The position numbers and the translations under genes were made by a program. A DNA stretch of 64,000 nucleotides from Faecalibacterium sp. An122 (lineage in GTDB: Bacteria > Bacillota > Clostridia > Oscillospirales > Ruminococcaceae): positions 124,001-188,000 of the forward strand of contig NZ_NFLL01000002.1 of the NCBI RefSeq assembly GCF_002160895.1, given 5' to 3'. Position 1 is the stretch's first letter. Each line of letters opens with the position of its first letter. The notes beneath the pieces are model-generated. The model was given only the letters and a program-made list of their open reading frames with translations. It did not search any database and was not told where the DNA came from. Shown here in pieces: positions 51,525 to 60,381 of this stretch.

Positions 51525-52466
51525 TTAAACGTGATTGCGCGGGTCGGCTGCGTCCGAGAATGCGTTGCCCATGATATAGAAGGAAACCGAGATGATGGAC
51601 ACGATGGACGCGGGGAAGATCAGCAGGTACGGATAATCCAGGAAGAAGGTGCGAACCTTTGCCAGCAACAGGCCCAGCGACGGGGTCTCGATGCCCAGGC
51701 CCAGGCCCAGATAGGACAGGGTGGACTCCATGTTGATGGTGTAAGGGATGTTCAGCGCCGTCTGCAGGATGATGACCGACACCAGGTAGGGCAGGATGTT
51801 CTTGGTCAGAACACGCCACAGCGGGGTGCCCAGGCACCGGGAAGCCAGGTTGTACTCCCGGTCACGGTACATGAACACCATGTTGCGCACCCGGCGCGCC
51901 GTCTGGAACCAGCCGATGAAGATCATGGACACAGCCATGATGGTGAAGCTCTGGCCCACCATCAGGGCGATCAGGGTCATATAGATGATATAGGGAATGC
52001 TGTCGAACAGGTTGTAAATTTCGGTGAACAACCGGTCCAGCTTGCGCACATAACCCCAGATCAGACCGAAGATGACGCCCACAATGCACTCGCCGGTGGC
52101 CACGACCAGGGCCAGGCGGATGGAAATCTGGGTGGCGTACCACACCTGGCACCAGTAGTCACGGCCCAGGTTGTCGGTACCAAACCAGAACTCCGAGTTG
52201 GGTTTGGTGAAAGCCGGCGCAGTGTCCGGGATCAGAGTGGCGTAGTCGTACTTGCCGATGGCCAGTGCGATGAAGGAGAATACCACCAGAGCCAGGAACA
52301 GGATCAGGAAAAACACTGCAACCTTGTTTTTCAGAAAGTTGCGGAACACCGAGCCCCAGTAGGAATAGTTGGAGTAACCGATGCGCTCGGCCTCTTCGGG
52401 CGAGTACTCCACGACGTAAAACAGTTCGTCGTCGGTCTTGCCCGCAAAATCCGATGCTTTTGCCAT
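51525..52466 (-). CDS. Peptide ABC transporter permease (OppC-like)
   Basis: 313 residues with about six helices. The N-terminal OppC-type region (YWGSVFRNFLKNKVAVF) precedes the permease domain. The EAA-like coupling loop is around RCLGTPLWRVLTKNILPYL. Its ATG overlaps the oppB stop (TGATG on the minus strand), giving translational coupling. Confidence 0.92.
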   Translation of the reverse strand: MAKASDFAGKTDDELFYVVEYSPEEAERIGYSNYSYWGSVFRNFLKNKVAVFFLILFLALVVFSFIALAIGKYDYATLIPDTAPAFTKPNSEFWFGTDNLGRDYWCQVWYATQISIRLALVVATGECIVGVIFGLIWGYVRKLDRLFTEIYNLFDSIPYIIYMTLIALMVGQSFTIMAVSMIFIGWFQTARRVRNMVFMYRDREYNLASRCLGTPLWRVLTKNILPYLVSVIILQTALNIPYTINMESTLSYLGLGLGIETPSLGLLLAKVRTFFLDYPYLLIFPASIVSIISVSFYIMGNAFSDAADPRNHV

Positions 52467-53416
52467 CAGCGGTTGCCCCCTTTCTCTGCGATGGTGATGC
52501 GCGGGTCAACGAGCATCATCAGAATGTCGCCAAGGAAGATGCCCACGATGCTCAGCGCGGCGTAGAACATGACCAGAGTCTGGACGACGCTGGTGTCGTA
52601 CCGCTGGATGGCATCGGTCAACAGGGGACCCATGCCGGGAACGGAGAAGAACCGCTCCATCAGCAGCGAGCCGCTGATGGTCAGCAGCAGGGACTGAGGC
52701 ATGAACTGGACCATGGGCACCAGTGCGTTGCGCAGCACGTGGCGGAACATGATCTGGCTGTAGCTCAGGCCCTTGACCTTGGCCAGTTTGATATAGTCAC
52801 GGGTCAGCTCGTCCACCATATAACGGCGCATCCACAGCGCATAGCTGGCCGTGGAAGCCATGGATAGACAGATGACCGGCAGCACGCTGGACGGCCCCAA
52901 GTTTCGGGTGGAGTACAGCGTGGGCATGCCAAACACCGTGGAGCCGATGACCAGCACCAGGGAGTACATGACCAGCGCCGGGACGGCGTTCACCAGGACG
53001 GTGTACGCCGTGCCCAGCCAGTCCACAAACTTGCCCTTGAAAGCGGCCTGCGCCACACCAATGATGATGCCGCAGACCCAGGAAATGCAGAATGCGATTG
53101 CGCCCAGACGCAGGGAAACGCCCAACCGGTCGCCGATGACACGGGTGACAGCGATGCCGCTTTGAATTCTCCGCGAGGTACCGAAGTCCAGGTGGAGTAA
53201 CTGCCCATAAAAGCGGACCAGCTGTTCCCCGATGGGGTCCAGAAGACCGGCGGCTTCCAGTGCTGCGTTCTTCTGCTCCGGGGTGAACTTCATCAGCTGG
53301 TCTTCAGTGAAGTAGTAGTCCGTGGGCAGCATCCGCAGCAGCAGGAAGACGACGGTAACGGCGATCAGAATGGTGATAAACGACTGAAACAGCCGTTTAG
53401 CGGTGTATTTCAGCAT
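52466..53416 (-). CDS. Peptide ABC transporter permease (OppB-like)
   Basis: 316 residues, six helices, N-terminal MLKYTAKRLFQSFITIL typical of OppB. The EAA-like loop lies around AKVKGLSYSQIMFRHVLRNA. Its ATG overlaps the oppA stop by one base (TAATG). Confidence 0.93.
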   Translation of the reverse strand: MLKYTAKRLFQSFITILIAVTVVFLLLRMLPTDYYFTEDQLMKFTPEQKNAALEAAGLLDPIGEQLVRFYGQLLHLDFGTSRRIQSGIAVTRVIGDRLGVSLRLGAIAFCISWVCGIIIGVAQAAFKGKFVDWLGTAYTVLVNAVPALVMYSLVLVIGSTVFGMPTLYSTRNLGPSSVLPVICLSMASTASYALWMRRYMVDELTRDYIKLAKVKGLSYSQIMFRHVLRNALVPMVQFMPQSLLLTISGSLLMERFFSVPGMGPLLTDAIQRYDTSVVQTLVMFYAALSIVGIFLGDILMMLVDPRITIAEKGGNR

Positions 53417-55431
53417 TAAGCCTTCATGGCTGCCTCATAAGCAGCCGCGAGTTCTTCATACTGCTCCGTGGTATAGGCTTCCTCGGAGGTCTCCCAGTCA
53501 ACGTACTTGTAGTTGCAGATGCCGTACATAGCGTTGATCTTGGAGTAATCGTTGACGTGGGTCAGGCAGAGCAGAACTTCGTACTGAGCCGGCATGGTCA
53601 GGCAGTTCTCCAGCATATAAGCCTCGGCGGTGGCAAAGGCCTCGTAGCGGGCGTCGATGTCGTCGACGATGGCGTCAGCCTCGTGGACCAGGCGCTCAAA
53701 CTCCTGGTAGGTGGCGATCAGGTCAGCCTGCCAGTCGGCGGGGCCTTCCTCAAAGACCTTGGCGATATAGCTGTAGTTCCAGCTGTAGTAAGCGTTGGCG
53801 TCGGTCAGAGTCTCCTGGCCCAGGAAGTTGATGGGATCGCCGAAGTCAGCGCCCCAGCCGTTCTGGATATAGCTGTGACGGTGAGCGTTGACGACCTCCT
53901 TGGTGACGCTGGAGACGTACTCGCCCACATCCAGGACGATGAAGTCGTCGCCGAAGCAGTCGGTGAAGGCCTGCTTCATGACGGCAGCGCTGTCCTGAGC
54001 GGAGGTGTTGCCGGACAGGATATAGTTCCAGCAGTGGACAGGGAAGGTGACGCCGATGGCGGTCAGCTCCTCCATGGCCTGCTTCTTCAGAGCGGAAATG
54101 TCGCCGCCGTTGTCGCGCAGACGGATCATGGTCTCGCCGTCGTACTCGCCGTAGCCCATCTTCTTGCCCACCAGGCTGGTGTACTCAACACCCTGGGTGT
54201 TGTAGCAGACGCCGCGCATGGTGTAGTAGTCGTTCTCGCACTTCAGGGGGTTGATGGGGTTGGTACGGGCGTAGTAACGGCTCAGATCCAGGCCCTGCAT
54301 GAAGCACTGACGGAAAGCGGTGTTGGCGATGGCCTTGTTCCAGTTGTCGTCGGGAGTGCCGTCGTCGTTGAAGCGCTGATAGTTGAAGTGGAACTGATAG
54401 CTGAACTTCTTGGGCTGACGCTCGCACAGCTGGTGGTTGAACTCGTTGTTGGGATCGTTCTGGATCTGGGTCACGGTGGACTCGGTCAGCTCGATCTCGT
54501 CCAGCTCACGGTTCTGGTACAGCTGGTAGCCGGTGACCATATCGGTCAGCATGGTGACCACCACGCGCTCGAAGCGGCTGTGGTCGTTGGCGCCGTACCA
54601 GTTGGGGTTGGGGATGAAGCTCTTGGTGTTGGACTGAACGAACTCCTCGATCAGGTACGGACCGCAGTACCACATCTCAGCGTAGGTGGCGGCGCGGAAG
54701 CCCTCGATACCCAGCTCGTTGATCAGATCCTCCGAAGCGGGGTAGAAGCAGACATAGCCTGCAACGGTGTCGAAGTAGGGGCAGGGATTCTTGCAGGTGA
54801 AGACCAGGGTGTAATCATCCGGAGCCTCAATGCCCACGCCGTGGTCCAGCATGTCCTGATAGGTCAGGTCAGCAGCGGCATCGCCCTGCTCCACGGTGTA
54901 CTCATAGTACTCCTCAGCGCCTGCGATGGTCTGCAGGGGCATGGAGGTGTTGAAAGCGGAGTTCTTGAACTGGTTCAGAACCCACTCGGAGCCCACCAGG
55001 AAGTCCTTGGAAGTGATGTGGCCCTTGACCTCGCCGTTGACGTCGCACCAATCCACATCCTCGCGCAGGTGGAAGGTCCAGACGGAAGCGTCCTCGTTGT
55101 GCTCCCAGCTCTCGGCGATGGCGGCCACGGGCTTGCCGTAGCAGTCGGCGCTCAGCAGGCCGTCCACCAGGTTGGTCAGGACGTTGAAGTCGGAAGCGTT
55201 CTGGCTGTACAGGACGTTCCAGCTCTCGATCTCACGGACGTTGGACTCGTAGCTGTACACCTCAGTCAGGCCGCCGGTGGTGGCAGTGCTGCCCGAAGCA
55301 GCGCCCGAGGTGCTGCCCGAAGTGGAGCTGGAGCTGCCGCATGCGGCCAGCAGACCAGCGGCGCCCACAGCGCCTGCGCCCTTCAAAAAGGAGCGGCGGC
55401 TAAATGCATGAGGTTCATAGTTTGCGTTCAT
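53416..55431 (-). CDS. Oligopeptide-binding lipoprotein with Tat-like signal (OppA)
   Basis: 671 residues; extracytoplasmic solute-binding protein family 5. The N-terminus SRRSFLKGAGAVGAAGLLAAC combines a twin-arginine motif (R12-R13, F-L-K) with a lipobox ending at Cys31, followed by a Ser/Gly/Thr linker. This predicts a Tat-exported lipoprotein. The ligand-binding region covers about 55-650 (EPDDYTLVFTCKNP etc.). I chose the ATG at 55431 with GGGAGG 9 nt upstream; the upstream frame is the untranslated leader. Promoter at 55605-55633. Confidence 0.9.
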   Translation of the reverse strand: MNANYEPHAFSRRSFLKGAGAVGAAGLLAACGSSSSTSGSTSGAASGSTATTGGLTEVYSYESNVREIESWNVLYSQNASDFNVLTNLVDGLLSADCYGKPVAAIAESWEHNEDASVWTFHLREDVDWCDVNGEVKGHITSKDFLVGSEWVLNQFKNSAFNTSMPLQTIAGAEEYYEYTVEQGDAAADLTYQDMLDHGVGIEAPDDYTLVFTCKNPCPYFDTVAGYVCFYPASEDLINELGIEGFRAATYAEMWYCGPYLIEEFVQSNTKSFIPNPNWYGANDHSRFERVVVTMLTDMVTGYQLYQNRELDEIELTESTVTQIQNDPNNEFNHQLCERQPKKFSYQFHFNYQRFNDDGTPDDNWNKAIANTAFRQCFMQGLDLSRYYARTNPINPLKCENDYYTMRGVCYNTQGVEYTSLVGKKMGYGEYDGETMIRLRDNGGDISALKKQAMEELTAIGVTFPVHCWNYILSGNTSAQDSAAVMKQAFTDCFGDDFIVLDVGEYVSSVTKEVVNAHRHSYIQNGWGADFGDPINFLGQETLTDANAYYSWNYSYIAKVFEEGPADWQADLIATYQEFERLVHEADAIVDDIDARYEAFATAEAYMLENCLTMPAQYEVLLCLTHVNDYSKINAMYGICNYKYVDWETSEEAYTTEQYEELAAAYEAAMKA

Positions 55432-55902
55432 GTGTTGTATCCTCCCTGTTATTCTTCGTGTCACGGCAAGAGTTGCAGATTTTGCCTGTTCCCATTCCTG
55501 CGGCGGTTGCAGAGTCAGTGTATTGCCAACGAATACAAAAAGGCCCAAATACAGACCTCAGCGTCTGTATCTGTGCCCCGCCGCAGAATCCTTAACACAC
55601 AGGTATTCTACCATCATAAAGGGCGGATGTCAAGAAAACAGGCGGCGCTCAGGCCAACAAATTGCCCCTTCAGGGCGAAAAAGAGTGAAAAAAAGGTGAA
55701 AATGAGTGAGCTGCTTTCATCTTGCATCTGTAAAATGTGCAAAAGAATCGTGCTTGATGCACGAGGACAAAATGTGCGCCCGCGGCGCACAGGACGGCGG
55801 GTGACTATCTTTTTGGCGCAAAACGTGTTACAATACAGACATTGCCGCTGTGGTGCAGGCCATTGCCCGGGCTGCAAAACCAAGGATGAGGTACGATTGG
55901 TC
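55432..55902. other. Divergent control region opp / membrane protein
   Basis: 471 nt. On the minus strand it has the opp promoter and a leader of about 165 nt with two pairings: CTGCGGCGG (55586-55578) with CCGCCGCAG (55506-55498), and an inner ATACAGAC/GTCTGTAT hairpin followed by GGCCTTTTTG. On the plus strand a possible -10 TACAAT lies near 55829, with a poor -35 box. Confidence 0.55.
55605..55633 (-). promoter_or_regulatory. Promoter of the opp operon
   Basis: On the minus strand TTGACA (55633-55628), 17-nt spacer, TAGAAT (55610-55605): one mismatch from consensus. Confidence 0.88.
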
Positions 55903-56325
55903 ATGAAGAAACTTTTTTCCATTTATAAAAAGGATATGTTCCGCGCGATCCTGTATAAAACGGTGACACGCGCATCCGTCGCCCTGTGCGTCTGCCTGCT
56001 GTGGGAACGTTTTTTAAGCGACGGACACTTCACCATCTGGGAAGCCCCCTGCCTGGCGGTGGGGGCGATCTTCCTGGGGTGGGCCTGGCTCAGCTACCTG
56101 CGGCTGGACGGGGTCCGGGTTCCCTTCCTGGACCGGGACAAGCTGTCGTCGGAACGCGGACAGCGCCGCAGCCACGCCAGCCACACCATGGCGGACTTTG
56201 CCGACGAGAAGATCGTCTCCTTTGACGAGCTGTCCCCGGAGGAAAAGTCCTTTTGCAGCATGCTGTCCAGCCTGATCCTGGGGGTCCCCATGACCGCCAT
56301 CGGGCTTCTGGCCGGCGTTCTGTGA
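55903..56325 (+). CDS. Small membrane protein, unknown
   Basis: 140 residues starting MKKLFSIYKKDMFRAILYK. Two hydrophobic helices near the N-terminus (about 25-40, 49-65), a basic soluble stretch with HASHTMADFADEKIVSFDEL, and a C-terminal helix (SLILGVPMTAIGLLAGVL). GGATGAGG lies about 11 nt before the ATG. It ends 11 nt before the GTPase-nuclease gene and probably shares its transcript. I do not recognise the family. Confidence 0.72.
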   Translation: MKKLFSIYKKDMFRAILYKTVTRASVALCVCLLWERFLSDGHFTIWEAPCLAVGAIFLGWAWLSYLRLDGVRVPFLDRDKLSSERGQRRSHASHTMADFADEKIVSFDELSPEEKSFCSMLSSLILGVPMTAIGLLAGVL

Positions 56326-56336
56326 GGAGGGCGGCC

Positions 56337-58913
56337 ATGGCAGACAAGACAAAGCGCCTGGTGGTGGGGGTGCTGGCCCACGTGGACTCGGGCAAGACCA
56401 CCCTGTCCGAGGCCATGCTCTACCGGGCCGGGGCCATCCGCAAACTGGGCCGTGTGGATCACCGGGACGCCTTCCTGGACACCGACAGCCTGGAGCGGGC
56501 CCGGGGCATCACGATTTTTTCCAAACAGGCCCTGTTCGAGACCGAAAACGCCTGCATCACCTGGCTGGATACGCCGGGCCATGTGGATTTCTCGGCAGAG
56601 GCCGAGCGTACGGTCCAGGTGCTGGACTATGCGGTGCTGGTCATCAGCGGCCCCGACGGGGTCCAGAGCCACACCGAGACCATCTGGTCCCTGCTGCGGC
56701 GGTGCCGGGTGCCTACCTTCCTCTTTATAAATAAGATGGACCTGCCCGGCCCCGGCCGGGATGCCCTGCTGGACCAGCTGCGCCGGCGGCTGGGGGAGGG
56801 CTTTGTGGATTTCGGCGCCGATGAGGACCAGCGCAATGAGGCCCTGGCCCTCTGCGATGAACATTTGATGGACGCCTACCTGGCCGGGGAACCCCTGGCC
56901 GAAACCGACATCGTCACTGCCATTGCCCGGCGGCACGTCTTTCCCTGCTGGTTCGGCTCAGCCCTCAAGGTGGATGGGGTGGACGCTCTGCTGGCAGGCC
57001 TGGACCGCTGGACCCGGCCTGCCCCGGCAGGAGAACACTTCGGGGCCAAGGTGTTCAAGGTCTCCCAGGACGACCAGGGAGCCCGCCTCACCTGGCTGCG
57101 GGTCACCGGCGGCGTCCTGAAAGTCAAGGATACCCTGTCCGGCGGCCCCGAGGGAGAGGGCTGGTCCGCCAAGGCCGACCAGCTGCGGCTGTATTCGGGA
57201 GCCAAGTATACCCTGGCCAATGAGGTGGTTCCCGGCCAGGTCTGCGCCGTCACCGGCCTCACCGGAGCCAAGCCCGGAGAGGGTCTGGGGGCCGAGCGGG
57301 ATGCCGGGGACCCCCTGCTGGAACCGGTCCTCACCTACCAGGTGATTTTGCCCCAGGGAGTGGACGTTCATACCGCCCTGGCCAACCTCCGCCGCATCGA
57401 GGAGGAGGAACCCGAGCTCCATGTGGTGTGGGATGAGACTCTGGGCCAGATCCATATTCGGCTGATGGGTGAAATTCAGCTGGAAGTGCTGCAGAGCCTG
57501 CTGTCCCGCCGGTTCGGGCTGGACGTCACTTTCGGTGAGGGCGGCATCCTTTATAAAGAGACCATTGCCGAGGCGGTGGAGGGTGTGGGCCACTATGAGC
57601 CCCTGCGCCACTATGCCGAAGTGCATTTGAAGATGGAGCCTCTGCCCCCGGGCAGCGGCATCCAGTACGATATCGACTGCCGGGAGGAAGTTCTGGCCCG
57701 GAACTGGCAGCGGCTGGTCATCGCCAACCTGGAGGAAAAGGAACACCGGGGCATCCTCACCGGCGCGCCCCTCACCGACGTGAAAATCACCCTCATCGCC
57801 GGCCGGGCCCACCTCAAGCACACCGAGGGCGGCGACTTCCGCCAGGCGGCGCTGCGGGCGGTGCGTCAGGGCCTGATGATGACCAAAAACGTCCTGCTGG
57901 AGCCCTGGTATCACTTCCGGCTGGAACTGCCCGCCCAGAACCTGGGCCGGGCCATGAACGACATCCAGCAGATGGAGGGAACCTTCGGTCCCGCCGACCA
58001 GGAAGGGGAGACTGCCATTCTGGAGGGTTCGGCGCCGGTCAGCGGCCTGCGGGGTTATCCCCGGGAGCTGGCAGGCTATACCCATGGCCGGGGCCGCCTG
58101 ACCCTCACCCCCGACAGCTACCGCCCCTGCCGCAACGCCGCCGATCTCATCGCCGCGTCGGGCTATGACCCCGAGCGGGACCTGGAAAACCCCGCTGACT
58201 CGGTGTTCTGCGCCCACGGCGCCGGGTATGTGGTGCCCTGGGACAAGGTGCGGGAGCATATGCACGTGGAGAGCGGCTGGGGCAAGGCCAAGCCCGCCCG
58301 GGCCGAGGACCCGCAGCCGGTGCGGCGGGCGGCGGCCTTCCGGGCCTCCCTGGAAAACGACGCCGAGCTGATGAAAATCTTCGAGCAGACCTATGGCCCC
58401 ATCAAGCGGGACCCTCTGGCGGCCTTCCGACCGGTCAAGAACGACCGGCCCGACTTCAACGCCGAACAATGGAAGGTGCTGCCGGAATATCTGCTGGTGG
58501 ACGGCTACAACATTATTTTTGCCTGGGATGACTTGTCCGCCCTGGCCAGGGACAACCTGGCCTCGGCCCGCCAGAAGCTGATGGACATTCTGTGCAACTA
58601 TCAGGGGTTCAAGCAGTGCGTGCTGATCCTGGTGTTTGACGCCTACCGGGTGCCGGGCAGCCCTGGCTCCATCGAGCAGTACCACAACATCCATGTGGTC
58701 TACACCCGGGAGGCCGAGACGGCGGATATGTTCATCGAGCGGGTCACCCATGAGATCGGCCGGGAGCGCCGGGTCCGGGTGGCCACCTCGGACGGCATGG
58801 AACAGGTGATTATCCTGGGCCACGGGGCGTACCGGTTGTCGGCCCGTCAGTTCCGGGAGGAAGTGGATGAGGTGGAGCGGGAGATCCGCGCCCTGATCCG
58901 CCAGGAGGAGTGA
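56337..58913 (+). CDS. EF-G/TetM-like translational GTPase fused to a YacP/Rae1-like NYN nuclease domain
   Basis: 858 residues. Residues 1 to about 650 form a ribosome-protection/EF-G-type GTPase: AHVDSGKTT (about 14-22), ERARGITI, DTPGHVDF (about 79-86), NKMD (about 132), then domains II-V with GAPLTDVKITLIAGRAH in the domain IV region. After a linker, residues about 715-858 are a NYN/PIN-like domain of the YacP (Rae1) family, with acidic residues D722 (LLVDGYNII), D768 (LVFDAY), D797 (ETADMF) and D819 (ATSDGMEQ). Rae1 of Bacillus subtilis cuts mRNA in the ribosomal A site, so one polypeptide may both bind and cleave on the ribosome. GAGGAGGG precedes the ATG. Confidence 0.88.
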   Translation: MADKTKRLVVGVLAHVDSGKTTLSEAMLYRAGAIRKLGRVDHRDAFLDTDSLERARGITIFSKQALFETENACITWLDTPGHVDFSAEAERTVQVLDYAVLVISGPDGVQSHTETIWSLLRRCRVPTFLFINKMDLPGPGRDALLDQLRRRLGEGFVDFGADEDQRNEALALCDEHLMDAYLAGEPLAETDIVTAIARRHVFPCWFGSALKVDGVDALLAGLDRWTRPAPAGEHFGAKVFKVSQDDQGARLTWLRVTGGVLKVKDTLSGGPEGEGWSAKADQLRLYSGAKYTLANEVVPGQVCAVTGLTGAKPGEGLGAERDAGDPLLEPVLTYQVILPQGVDVHTALANLRRIEEEEPELHVVWDETLGQIHIRLMGEIQLEVLQSLLSRRFGLDVTFGEGGILYKETIAEAVEGVGHYEPLRHYAEVHLKMEPLPPGSGIQYDIDCREEVLARNWQRLVIANLEEKEHRGILTGAPLTDVKITLIAGRAHLKHTEGGDFRQAALRAVRQGLMMTKNVLLEPWYHFRLELPAQNLGRAMNDIQQMEGTFGPADQEGETAILEGSAPVSGLRGYPRELAGYTHGRGRLTLTPDSYRPCRNAADLIAASGYDPERDLENPADSVFCAHGAGYVVPWDKVREHMHVESGWGKAKPARAEDPQPVRRAAAFRASLENDAELMKIFEQTYGPIKRDPLAAFRPVKNDRPDFNAEQWKVLPEYLLVDGYNIIFAWDDLSALARDNLASARQKLMDILCNYQGFKQCVLILVFDAYRVPGSPGSIEQYHNIHVVYTREAETADMFIERVTHEIGRERRVRVATSDGMEQVIILGHGAYRLSARQFREEVDEVEREIRALIRQEE

Positions 58914-58915
58914 CC

Positions 58916-59797
58916 ATGGAGCATCTTTGTGAGGAATTCGTCTTTTCCTGCATCGCCCCCCGGGCGCAGGAGAGCCATAAGGGCAGCTACGGCCACCTGC
59001 TGGAGGTGGCAGGCAGCCGCCGCTATCGGGGCGCCGCCGGCCTGGCCGCCGAGGGGGCCCTGCGCACCGGCGCAGGTATTGTAACCCTGGCGTCGGTGGA
59101 GCCGGTGCTGGCGGCGGTGGCCGCCCGCCTGCCCGAATGCTGCCTGCTGCCCTGTCGGGAAAGCGAGGAGGGCGGCATCCACGCCGGGGAGGCGGACAAC
59201 CTGTCCCAGGCTCTTCAGAAGGCCGCCGTCCTCCTGATGGGCCCCGGCATGGGCAACACCACCCACACCCAAAACCTGGTCCGCCGCCTGGTGGGAGAGG
59301 CCAGGGGAACGGTGGTGCTGGACGCTGACGGCCTGAACGCCGCCGCGGCTTTGATGGCGGCCGGGGAACCCCTGCCCCGCCCGGCGGGCAGCCTGATTTT
59401 GACCCCTCACCCGGGGGAGATGTCCCGCCTCTCCGGTCTGACCATGGCGGAAATTGCCGCCGATCCCGCCGGGACGGCGACCCGCTTTGCGGCCCAATGG
59501 GGCTGCACCCTGGTGCTGAAGGGCCACCGCACCCTGATCGCCGCGCCGGATGGCCGCCTGTGGCAGAACACCACCGGCAATGCGGGCCTTTCCCGGGGCG
59601 GCAGCGGGGACGTGCTGGCGGGCATGGTCAGCGGGCTGGCGGCCTGCGGCCTGCCTGCCCCGGAGGCGGCAGCCTGTGCCGTCTGGCTCCATGGAGCCGC
59701 CGCCGACCGCACCGCCGGACGTTTGGGTCAGTATGGGATGCTTCCCCACGACATTCTGGCCGATTTGGGCGAAATCTTCGCAGAGCATGACCGATAA
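58916..59797 (+). CDS. nnrD: ADP-dependent NAD(P)HX dehydratase
   Basis: 293 residues; repairs hydrated NAD(P)H, using ADP or ATP. Ribokinase-like fold with KGSYGHLLEVAGS, the LMGPGMGN motif, LTPHPGEMSRL and the anion-hole/catalytic NAGLSRGGSGDVLAGM. No YjeF N-terminal epimerase (NnrE) domain is fused here. The ATG at 58916 lies 2 nt after the upstream stop, sharing its GGAGGAG, so it is coupled to the GTPase-nuclease gene. Confidence 0.92.
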   Translation: MEHLCEEFVFSCIAPRAQESHKGSYGHLLEVAGSRRYRGAAGLAAEGALRTGAGIVTLASVEPVLAAVAARLPECCLLPCRESEEGGIHAGEADNLSQALQKAAVLLMGPGMGNTTHTQNLVRRLVGEARGTVVLDADGLNAAAALMAAGEPLPRPAGSLILTPHPGEMSRLSGLTMAEIAADPAGTATRFAAQWGCTLVLKGHRTLIAAPDGRLWQNTTGNAGLSRGGSGDVLAGMVSGLAACGLPAPEAAACAVWLHGAAADRTAGRLGQYGMLPHDILADLGEIFAEHDR

Positions 59798-59802
59798 AAC
59801 CA

Positions 59803-59837
59803 ACAGCGTGCCGCAGAAAAACGGCACGCTGTTTTTG
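59803..59837. terminator. Terminator between nnrD and ogt
   Basis: ACAGCGTGCCG (59803-59813) pairs with CGGCACGCTGT (59822-59832), then TTTTTG. The ogt stop codon (minus) is 3 nt away, so it likely serves both genes. Confidence 0.88.
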
Positions 59838-59839
59838 CG

Positions 59840-60307
59840 TCAGGGGTTGGGCTGTTCCAGGGCCAGCAGAGCGGCCTTGCGGTCCAGCCCGCCGGCGTAG
59901 CCGGTGAGGCGGCCCGAGCTGCCCACCACCCGGTGGCAGGGGATGATGATGCCGATGGGGTTGCAGTGGCAGGCGCCGCCCACCGCCCGGGAAGCTTTGG
60001 GCCGGCCCACCGCCGCCGCAATCTGGCCATAGGTCCGGGTTTCGCCGTAGGGGATGGCCTGCAGCGCCTCCCACACCGCCCGCTGAAAGGCGGTGCCTTT
60101 CGGGGCCAGGGGCAGGTCAAACACCCGGCGGGAGCCCGCAAAATATTCCTCCAGCTGCCGCCGGGCCTCGGCCAGCAGCGGGGTGGGGCAGGGGACTTCC
60201 TCCCCGGTGAGGGGAGCGCAGAAGTTCACCGCCGCCAGGACGTCCCCCTCCTGGGCCAGACAGAGGGGGCCAAAGGGACTGTTCCAGTGCCAGAGAACCA
60301 AAAACAC
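59840..60307 (-). CDS. ogt: Methylated-DNA-protein-cysteine methyltransferase
   Basis: 155 residues; suicide repair of O6-alkylguanine. Active-site IIPCHRVVGSSG (Cys124), upstream helix-turn-helix RTYGQIAAAVGRPKASRAVG, and the GLDRKAALLALE tail. Starts at GTG 60307 with AAAGGAAG just upstream. Divergent from sir2 across a 74-nt gap that carries a small inverted repeat. Confidence 0.92.
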   Translation of the reverse strand: MFLVLWHWNSPFGPLCLAQEGDVLAAVNFCAPLTGEEVPCPTPLLAEARRQLEEYFAGSRRVFDLPLAPKGTAFQRAVWEALQAIPYGETRTYGQIAAAVGRPKASRAVGGACHCNPIGIIIPCHRVVGSSGRLTGYAGGLDRKAALLALEQPNP

Positions 60308-60329
60308 CGCTTCCTTTCTGGTGAAAATA

Positions 60330-60350
60330 TGCTATACTTTTACCATAGCA
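60330..60350. promoter_or_regulatory. Possible operator between ogt and sir2
   Basis: TGCTAT (60330-60335) and ATAGCA (60345-60350) form an inverted pair with a 9-nt centre. TATACT (60333-60338) inside it could be a plus-strand -10 box for sir2. Support is weak. Confidence 0.35.
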
Positions 60351-60381
60351 CAAACCACATTGTTTGGAAAGGGGCGGTTTT

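Noticed and set aside
56337-58220. Straight call of a tetracycline-resistance (tet) gene
   Set aside because: The GTPase part belongs to the same superfamily, but the tetracycline-specific SPVSTPADF-like domain IV loop was not seen and the protein has an extra nuclease domain. Resistance is not supported.
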